This document shows, piece after piece, positions 56,207 through 64,000 of a stretch of 64,000 bases of DNA; position 1 is the stretch's first letter, and every line of letters begins with the position of its first letter. The notes under the pieces were generated by a model. That model saw nothing but the letters and a program-made list of their open reading frames with translations. It did not search any database and was not told the DNA's origin. The position numbers and the translations under genes are program-made. Source of the stretch: Dermanyssus gallinae (Eukaryota; Arthropoda; Arachnida; Mesostigmata; Dermanyssidae). The stretch lies in the NCBI GenBank assembly GCA_003439945.1, contig QVRM01005464.1, positions 1 to 64,000 on the forward strand. The letters are read 5' to 3'.

Positions 56207-56279
56207 ATCTTCCAGTCCACGCCATCCTTGAGCGTCTTCCAGCCCACGCCATCCTTGAGAGTCTTCCAGCCCACATCTC
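56207..56279. repeat. 27-bp tandem repeat, about 2.7 copies
   Basis: Units start GAGCATCTTCCAGTCCACG, GAGCGTCTTCCAGCCCACG and GAGAGTCTTCCAGCCCACA. The 27-bp period keeps a reading frame (9 codons), but no surrounding ORF was identified. Confidence 0.8.
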
Positions 56280-56859
56280 GGAACTCGGTAAAGAAATTAA
56301 ATGGATCTGCTCCTTCCCATGCCGACCAAATTGCCGTTTGACGACTGCAAAACCCTAGGATTTCACCGATAGAGGATAATTAGCATGTAGCCAGTGTTAC
56401 AAGCTCTGATATATATATTGAAACCGTACCCGAGGCATCCTCCCGATATCGCTTCCTCGATAAAACATGACTGAAGCTATCCAATCTACCGCAGTCAGGT
56501 CTATCTGGCCGGGGGTCCCCATATGCCATACCAAGGTCAAGCTCTCGCTTCTTATCTGCGAGCGTGTTATTGTTGCTCTTGTAGCCAGTAGTATCCACGT
56601 TATTTTTTAGCTTCTTCTTTGCGTTCTTCTCGGTGGCGTCGTGTGGTTGCGTATTCTTTTTTGACTTTTCTTTCTCCTCTGCCTCATCATGCAATGGTAT
56701 TTAGAGGACCTGCCCTTTTTGTCCTTCTTGGCAATATTGATACTGCCTGCATTTGACTTTCATTACGGCTAATGACCACTCCTTCGGAGGAACTCGGCCT
56801 TCATTTGAACCCACAGAATGGCCCTAATTGTCAAGCGCCCTTTTCGAAACCGGATGAAA

Positions 56860-57768
56860 CCAACCGAGACTTTACGTGCGTCCACTGTGAAAATTGGAGA
56901 ACAGCCGACAGGGACAGAAGATACTACGCGAAGGCTGGCCGTCGCCGATAGCACCATGATCATTAACGACATTGAGAGACAAATTGCCTCGCTCATGCAA
57001 CATCTCGGCGTGTCATGTAGCGGAGTGGTCAGTCAGCAAATAATATGATGGCAGGGGTGCCGTCAAGCCTTACGTTTGGTCCCTTGCTATGGAGTATAGC
57101 TCACGTGCTGCGGCTGGGAGACGGGCCTTCCTCCCGGAGCCGACGGGCTTTCTTACTCTGCAAATATTCACTGTCTAGGCCCCGAGACGGGTGCTGCTGG
57201 AGAAGCGCGCGAACGAGGCAATTGCCAACGTCGCGTTTTGGATACGGAAAGCGAGACCCCTCTAAGAACGGTATCATTCTTCTGGTGGGACGGTGAAATT
57301 GCCCGTTCTTCACGTGCGCCTCAATAACGATGAGATCAAGGTCCTTGACGCGGCAATGTACCTCGGAGTATACCCTGGCCAAACTCTCCGAGGCACCGCT
57401 CTCCTGCGCTAGAAAAGCAGTAGTTCCTCAAAATTGCCAATCACGTCGAACGCTTTGGGCCTCAGCACTCCAAGCTGCGTCGATCGTCATGTCGATGGCC
57501 GAGACAGTCGCTCGCGCTATATGGAGCTCCGACCTGGCTATCTAACACCTTAACAATCGCAGCAAATTGGAGTCGCCTGCGCCTGGCTCAACGGGTCGGA
57601 GCTTTTCGGGTGATCATGGCGTACAGGGCAATAAGCACTGCGGCGGAGCTCATACTTGCCGAAACGGTTCCCTACGATCTAGAGGCGAAAGAGTGCCGCC
57701 GTCTGTGGGAAGACCCCATACTCAAGAAGAACGACGAGCGGCGACGTAGCATCAACCCATGGTAGGAG
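56860..57768 (+). mobile_element. R1-type LINE reverse transcriptase remnant
   Basis: In order on the plus strand: MMAGVPSSLTFGPLLWSIAH (57045, the AGVPQGSxLGPxLWNIxYD block), ANEAIANVAFWIRKARPL (about 57200), LNNDEIKVLDAAMYLGVYPG (about 57320-57378, the RYLGV block), then RRTLWASALQ and finally RLRLAQRVGAFRVIMAYRAI, STAAELILAETVPYDLEAKE ending PW-stop (57765). The end block (AYRxxSTxAxxVxAxxxPxxL) is typical of R1-clade elements. The FADD box is lost between 57150 and 57200, and stops and slips are frequent. 56860-57040 may be more of the same element. Confidence 0.7.
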
Positions 57769-57942
57769 GAGTGGGACGGTCTGGAGGAGGGTGCTCCGAG
57801 TGCCAGTGCTCCTTAAACGTATACCAAATATTAAACTCGTTTAATGAATTTGTTCTAGACTCGCTGCGGTAGTACCATGTATTTTCTATAGAACAGCGCA
57901 CAGACATGAGTGCAGCATGTCCATTTTGCCATGAATATAGGC

Positions 57943-58296
57943 TCATATAATCTTATATGCATTTTCGGTAATTACGGTATCTTGTATTATAAACGCTTTA
58001 AGAAGGTTGCACATCTGCGATGCTACCGTTGCTGTCTCAAATATGTATATGAGGTGACGGAACTTGAGCCGGCAATCGAACGATACCCCTAAATCTTTGT
58101 AAACGTTTACTTCAGGCTCCTCCAAATGATAAGATTTTTTTTTTATATAAGTGCGTTTTATTAATAACATGTGCGATGACCATAACTTCATTTGTTTTTC
58201 CGTAAGGCTAATGCCCCTGTACGGTTTTGCACTGATACATCCAAGCATCATTGTCAAAGAAAGGAAATATTGTGTGTAGACACACGTATCTCGCAT
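57943..58296 (-). mobile_element. LINE reverse transcriptase fragment, CR1/jockey-like
   Basis: A 117-codon minus frame with EVNVYKDLGVSFDCRLKFRH and SQMCNLLKAFIIQDTVITEN, the DLGVxFDxxLxFxxH and LKxFxxxD blocks. Similar to the plus-strand fragment at 4203 (RDLGVLMSTDLTFSAHL, LLRCFIIKD). Confidence 0.7.
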
Positions 58297-58309
58297 GTTT
58301 CTACCTAAT

Positions 58310-59500
58310 TATACCTAAATATACCTAAGGAAGCCAAAATTGTGACACATAATTTAAATTGTCAGAAGTCTCATATTATGCTAACCCCAATAATAAATAA
58401 ATAAGAAAACATTTTTTGTACTTATTTTATATATTTAGTGCGTAATGATACGTTTTTTTTTCTCAAAATGTGCAACATTTGCTCTTCATAATTATATGAC
58501 GATTTGCAATGTGCTAACTAACAACATCTAGTTTCATTTTGTCTACCGAGCTTAGCAATACTTCATCCAAGCGTACACATGCTTTTGCACCCGTGGCCCA
58601 CGTGCATCGGCAGTTTGGGTATCTCTTTCTGTTCACACACACATTCATTCATGCCTCCCGCTGATCATCCCCATACGGCAGCAGCAGCACCATCGTTGTC
58701 GTGGCAGCGGCGGTGGTCGCCAGGAGTTTCTATTCGAAGAGAGAAATTATGTCAGTGTCACTTAGCGTTGCGATGTGCTATCGTATGGCGAGTTTTAACA
58801 GTCGGTGGCTTTCATTTGGTGGTTCTCCTCAGGCATGGCTTTTCATGCATGTGCAGTGTTTTCAGCTTATGAAAAACAACTTAAGCATAAAACTCTGTAA
58901 CAGTGATCTTTGTTGGATTGTTTATAAGTGTAGCGGTATTTCACTGGCCTAAATGAGTTTTAACGCTTTCAAAGTAGTACAATGAGCGTTAGCTTGTCTA
59001 CGTTGTTCACGGGCGTTTGATCTCACATTTTTAGAAGAGTAATTCCGCTCCGAGTGTTTAGGCAACTGCTAGCACAACAAACAAGCCTGTCGCGTATATT
59101 CAAACATGTCTTCTCTGGAGGCATTATTTGTGTCGCGGCCCGATGCTACAGCCTGCGCCGGCTTTCGGAAGTTATAGGGTTATCCAAAGAGCCTGTGGCT
59201 CGTCCAATAAAGTCGTTGATTTAATTTGGGCGTACTTCACGCGGAAGATGCAAATTGCCAGTACGATAAAAAATACTTTTTTTGTCGGTATGTAAAGCAA
59301 AGTCATACTTCATTGTTTCGATGTACGTCTTTTCCCTGTTTTAGCTTAGTAATACGGTCTAGAAAAATTAAAAAATAAGTGATTAATACAGGAACTAATT
59401 GAGGAGTCAGGAGCCATGAGACCAAAAATATCCTAATCCTAAAACAACAACAACAACAACAAGATCATGTTATTACATTTGTTAGTTATAGGTACGGAAA
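58310..59500. other. no gene recognised
   Basis: Plus frames at 58579-58952 overlap in two phases and show no motif. (CAA)6 at 59443-59460. Otherwise AT-rich. Confidence 0.4.
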
Positions 59501-59554
59501 TTATATCAATTCACAGCAGGTTTTTAGCCCACCGATAAGGCTTTATAAGGTTAG

Positions 59555-60075
59555 TCAATATCGCAGAAGGAGTTTTTCTAGCTGCATATGCGGGTGATTT
59601 CGTACTAGCAACTATAACCCAGAGCGAATGATAAGAGTGGAAAAACGAGTGATAAAAGAACAAAACCCATAGATGGAATATCCAAAGAAGAAACACCTGA
59701 TTTCTGTCTTAGAGAAAACAGCAGAAGAACCTACGAAACAAGCTGAAAGAGCACAAGCTAATCAACAACCAGGAACTGAATCAAATATTAGATACAATGC
59801 TTGATGAATGTATGTCTGCAGTGAAGCGCCTAGCGTACGGCACACACAAGGCAATAAGTGACGTGGCCAATCTGATTTACGGATCGAGCTTGGTTTTGAA
59901 AAGGAAGACCGTCTATGAAGAAGTCTATGCGTTGTCACGCGCAACGAACACAGACATTATAGGATTTCTCGGCACGACAACGTTTTGTACCGTTAGAGAG
60001 CCCACACTTTTTCTAACCACTGGGTTCCTAATTGTCTACTGGGTTTGCTGTTCGCAATACTCATTACGTTGAGAG
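59555..60075 (+). pseudogene. possible retroelement remnant
   Basis: A short frame reads NIAEGVFLAAYAGDFVLATI (about 59550-59615), which resembles a reverse transcriptase YADDFVLAT box with Asp changed to Gly. 200 bp on, a frame gives RNKLKEHKLINNQELNQILD and DECMSAVKRLAYGTHKAISD (59720-59950), a charged helical segment of unknown kind. The link between the two is an inference, and the call is tentative. Confidence 0.3.
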
Positions 60076-60079
60076 GAAA

Positions 60080-62170
60080 TGAATTTACTTTTGACTGCGA
60101 AAACATTCGGTAGTGGCTTTTCCAGGGTAAAAAACAGTAAATCATAAAACAAGAACATTTTCCGACATAATTTTTTCCAAACAGTTTTGATGTTTAAAAT
60201 CAATTCTCTGGTGACTAGAAACTGTTGTCAATACGCAGCATAAAAATTCAAGGATCTTTATACAACGCGCGGCGGAGTTATAGGAACGTTCAATGCAAAT
60301 GAAGTGGGTGTTGCTGTTGGGTTATAGAAAACCAAGCATGTGTTGCTTTAGTAGATCGCAATCAAGCTAGTCGAGCAGCTAATTAGTCACGATAGTTTTG
60401 GATAACCTAACCATGAAATAAAGACAAGAGTCTGAAAAGCCACCTAAATAATCTACGGTTATACACATATGAAGGGTGAAAGAGAATTTTGTGAGGGATT
60501 TGGCTGCACACCGTGAATAAGCGTTTCAAGTTGTAACATGGTTTATTTACGAAACTAAATATGACATGCTTTAGTCATCTGTAAAAAAAGGTTATCATAC
60601 AATGAAGTCGCGAGCAAAAAGCAACACAATCATATAGCTGTCTCTGATGCAAAATACAACAGCAAAGCTGCATACAAATCAGACTAACAAGGCATACATG
60701 CATGGAATTAAGATATGCTTTACATCACAGGTAAATATCGCATCTCATTACCAGAATTTGTAAAACAATGGTGTCGTAATGGAGTTAGAAGAGCTTCGGA
60801 TGAACGCATCCCCTTCACTCATCGTAGCATGATGAGGGTCATATAACAACGATACATTGCGTAGCATAGATTGAACAAATCATTTACTTTGCACGCGAAC
60901 AAAGAGGTTTTCGAAGGTAGGGCATCGAAGCTGTTTTCTTGGTGTGTGTCGTTACCGGTTCGGTGATAAGATCAGCCAGTTTGAAAGTCGTCCAAGGAGG
61001 CATAAAGCTCGGCTAGCGAAGCCTAGATTGGTTTTTCATTCTTAGCATGTTTTTATTCTCGCAGAAACCTTTTCAATACTCGTCCGTCACAGTTGTGAAT
61101 TCGTTTATTTTAAGTGCAGGTCCATTTACTATTGTACAAAATAGGTTGATTCATTTAATGATCACGTCTTATAAATTCGTTTTTTGGTTAATTCTTAAAG
61201 AGCCGAATAGTTAAGATTAACCGTGCTGTAGACAAAAAACAGCAACATCAATGTCAACACGATTAGCCTTTACAATTACAAGTTACTCATTGCATAAGCT
61301 ACGTCTCTTATATGAACTGTGCAGGTTTATATGCCTTTGGTTTATCCTATAAGACTAGAAAACAATTTAATAAAAAATACAAACGCCGATTTAGAAATGT
61401 ATTTGTGCCGATTTTAGTAAGTCTGTACTTAAGAGACATACAAATAGTTGATAATTGCACACCGTATTGCTCTGTCGTTGGAGCACCAGTTGTGGGGCTA
61501 TGTAGCCAGATGTTTTTTTAATAATGTTTTGCATTGTTTTGCAATGCAATCGAAAATACGCAACAATAAAATATAACTTAGTTTGTCTTTTATTCACATA
61601 CATTAATAAAAAAATGTCTACTGCACGCGTTTACTGGGTGGTTCAGCTATACATGGACATTTGAACTGGTCTCTTAATTTCCTCTGAGAATTTGCTATTT
61701 TAACAATCTATTTGGATCCCGCGTTCATGGACGACACAATCTTTGGATAATGTTAGCGCTTACTTGGCGCCACTAAGAACCCCAGGGCAAAGACCATTTT
61801 GACACAGCGACTCTTAATTGACCTACAGGTAGGCACTGCAGCGCCTATTGATGCGCCACACGTCCAAGTCGGAACTTCAGATCCCACAAGCTCAGAGCAT
61901 TGCATAGCTTCGGACAACAACACTTAATCAACTGTTGTCATTAATAAATCGAGGAACTACCGATTTGGATACCATATTTATTTACTTACTTTTTTAACAG
62001 AGATTACGCAGGTAAATTATCGCCTATTTGACCTAATCCCAAATTAAACTATAGCTTAAATTTACCCATTAGACATCTAAGCATGCAAATACGTCTTTCT
62101 GTTAAATCATTCGGAAAAAAATTGCCTATACAGGGTGTTTCGTCAATTTTAGCGCGCTTTTCGATTTAAA
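60080..62170. other. AT-rich intergenic DNA, no gene seen
   Basis: No exon pair, RNA gene or named repeat. A minus-strand text at about 61020-60980 (SLAELYASLDDFQTG) looks protein-like over 15 codons only. Confidence 0.4.
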
Positions 62171-62179
62171 TTCGAATTC

Positions 62180-62380
62180 TTTGGCGTGGTGCATTGCGCC
62201 TGCGCCTCGCGAGCGGAGAAGAAACATAGGTGCGCGAATTCGAGCCCCACCGTTGCACATTTGCATTTATGGGGGTCCGTCTATGAAGCAATGTAAAAAA
62301 CAGTTCCGTGGACGTTAAATCTTGGCTGAGGTACAGCCCGAAAAGTATAACGGCTATAATAATAATAATAATAATATTTA
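62180..62380 (+). mobile_element. tRNA-derived SINE, family A, with (AAT)n tail
   Basis: CTTTGGCGTGGTGCATTGCG, GAATTCGAGCCCCACCG, TTGCACATTTGCATTTATGG, TGGACGTTAAATCTTGGCTG, TACAGCCCGAAAAGT, then (TAA)n. Complete by comparison with the copy at 36219; the tail type (AAT repeats) suggests which LINE mobilised it. Confidence 0.75.
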
Positions 62381-62399
62381 TCATTTACATTTATTATTG

Positions 62400-64000
62400 C
62401 TTTAATACGTTCATATCTCACAACTGTAACATTGTTTAACATGCAACACATAATAATATTAATAACTACAAGAATAATGGTTACATTAGCTATGCGGGGA
62501 TGGCCATGAACTATTATCTCACTAAGGTATCTGTACTTCCCGTTTGTTAGCTTTCGTGTCTATTTTACGCACACGCGTTTAATGATCACATCGGTATCAC
62601 TTATGCACACATCCACGCATCAGCGTAGCTTACATGTCTCTCTGGCTCTGGTAGGCTGCGGAAAATGCATAGGCGTTCGCTGCCAGGTTGGTGCCCAGTA
62701 TACGGCGTCCAGTATCTGCTGATTCGGATGATCGGCTGGGTAGCGCGAAAACGACGGCTTCTACAGTCAGCTTTTGGTGCTACCGTTCCCTATCTGGGCG
62801 ATGGTGGACCAACCGGCCGCGCGACCTTATCTGCATAGAATAGGTGCTGAATATCCTCATGCGGTGGCGAATAAGCGGCGCAGATGCCACCGCCAGTCAC
62901 GGACAAATTGAGTTGCTTCCTTAACCTTTGCATACAATGTTATGGCACGTTAGCATGAAGCTAACAGATACACAAGTTGCCATTTCAGGCCTTCTACTCT
63001 GTTGGCTATGGCGGTTACAGCGATGGCGGTTAGCTAGTGTTACCCGTAGCTGAGATCGTGCGGGACCGCTTGTGTGATGACGACTTAACCTAGCCGTTCA
63101 TTAGATTTGTACGGACGCGGAAAAAAACTCTGTCCATTGCTACTGCTGCTGCTGCAACACGAGGTCTGCCATCTCGACACCTGGCCTGTTATTGTTACTT
63201 TGAAGACTGATACACGCTAAAAGTGAAGCATACATTCCACTATGCTTGAATGACTGTTACAACCCTCACTTCATGGACGTGTATGACTATCTCCCGTGTG
63301 GCGGGCTGTACTTCGCTAGGGTATCAGCGATAACCTTTTTAATCTAGTGCAACGCAATGATTCGGCGTGGTCCTTGATATTCATTTCTGGACAGCGTGAT
63401 TGCTTTTTGGTTTTCATTATGTTTGCTCGGTTTGCTCCGGCCGTCCTACAGGAGGAGAAACATTTGAAAGACATGCGTATCTGATGCAATAAACCCATGC
63501 TTCAAACCTTGAAGAAGCATGTCCTGCATTAAAAAAAAACATGCACTGCTCAGGACGACACGTCCAGAGAAGCTAGCATAAGGCTTTCTACTCAACCCGT
63601 TCAGGCAAAGCTAGGGTAATGTATATGCTGTACACACACTTCTCAAAGCATATTATAAACCTTTCAAACTGTTGACGTCTGCGCAAGCGACGTAAATATT
63701 ACCTTGGTGTCAGCGCAGATTGAGTAATCTTCACCAAATTGCTAGTTACCTTAAGCCGTATTTGGCCTCCCCTCCTGCATTCGGGTCTTAGCTCAAAAGT
63801 GTGGTTGCTGCTAGAGAACGGCTCTATTCAGCGTAGAAGTGATGGGCTCTATCGATTTTTTGCAATTTACTTGAAGAAATGTGATCTTAAGTAAAAGTTA
63901 ATGTCTTGCATGCTTTTTCATGTTGATAAAAACGTACTGTCTTCTCAGTTTCCGCACACGTCTCTTGACCCCTCACCTAGGCGAAGGTTTCACTCTTGTT
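62400..64000. other. no gene recognised
   Basis: Mixed-composition DNA with short frames only (the longest is 60 codons at 63316-63498). Nothing supportable up to the end of the window. Confidence 0.4.

Overview
This is nuclear DNA of a multicellular eukaryote. Genes are split by GT-AG introns, AATAAA signals follow the stop codons, (AT)n microsatellites are dense, and decayed LINE, SINE and mariner copies are everywhere. The gene families (CYP3-clan P450, secreted DM9/DUF3421 protein) and the transposon mix point to an arthropod. I lean towards a mite or tick, but this is an inference from protein flavour and not proven here.

Three protein-coding genes could be rebuilt exon by exon, and each closes in frame. 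(1) A complete cytochrome P450 on the minus strand (6887-16084) has ten exons and 568 codons plus stop, with signal anchor, Pro hinge, WxxxR, AGxxTT, ExxR, PERF and heme-Cys motifs all intact. (2) A secreted protein with two DM9 repeats lies upstream of it on the same strand (18250-20938, four exons, 201 aa), with a TATA box in front and AATAAA behind. (3) An unrecognised secreted protein of 100 aa lies on the plus strand (52183-53770, two exons). It has a signal peptide, a Lys/Gly/Ala amphipathic segment and a Thr/Pro tail with two N-glycosylation sequons. The last is the best candidate for something undescribed.

Layout: 0.2-5.6 kb holds non-LTR retrotransposon fragments. The P450 occupies 6.9-16.1 kb; its third intron carries a palindromic MITE and an old GC-rich repeat. 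The DM9 gene is at 18.2-21.0 kb. From 22 to 27 kb there are broken mariner pieces, a LINE end and a tRNA-derived SINE. A nearly complete irritans-type mariner with matching inverted repeats sits at 27.8-29.1 kb. A CpG- and GA-rich block that may be a promoter lies at 29.3-30.3 kb. From 30.5 to 51.5 kb I see mainly intergenic DNA with LINE/SINE fragments, trinucleotide expansions and microsatellites, plus a few open frames I could not assign. After gene 3, 54-64 kb carries further LINE remnants (including an R1-type reverse transcriptase) and SINEs.

The genes do not form a pathway that the sequence reveals. The P450 (microsomal oxidation) and the DM9 protein (a lectin-like family) are head-to-tail neighbours with separate signals. 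A striking pattern is that simple-sequence arrays lie within about 2-37 bp of splice sites in both genes.
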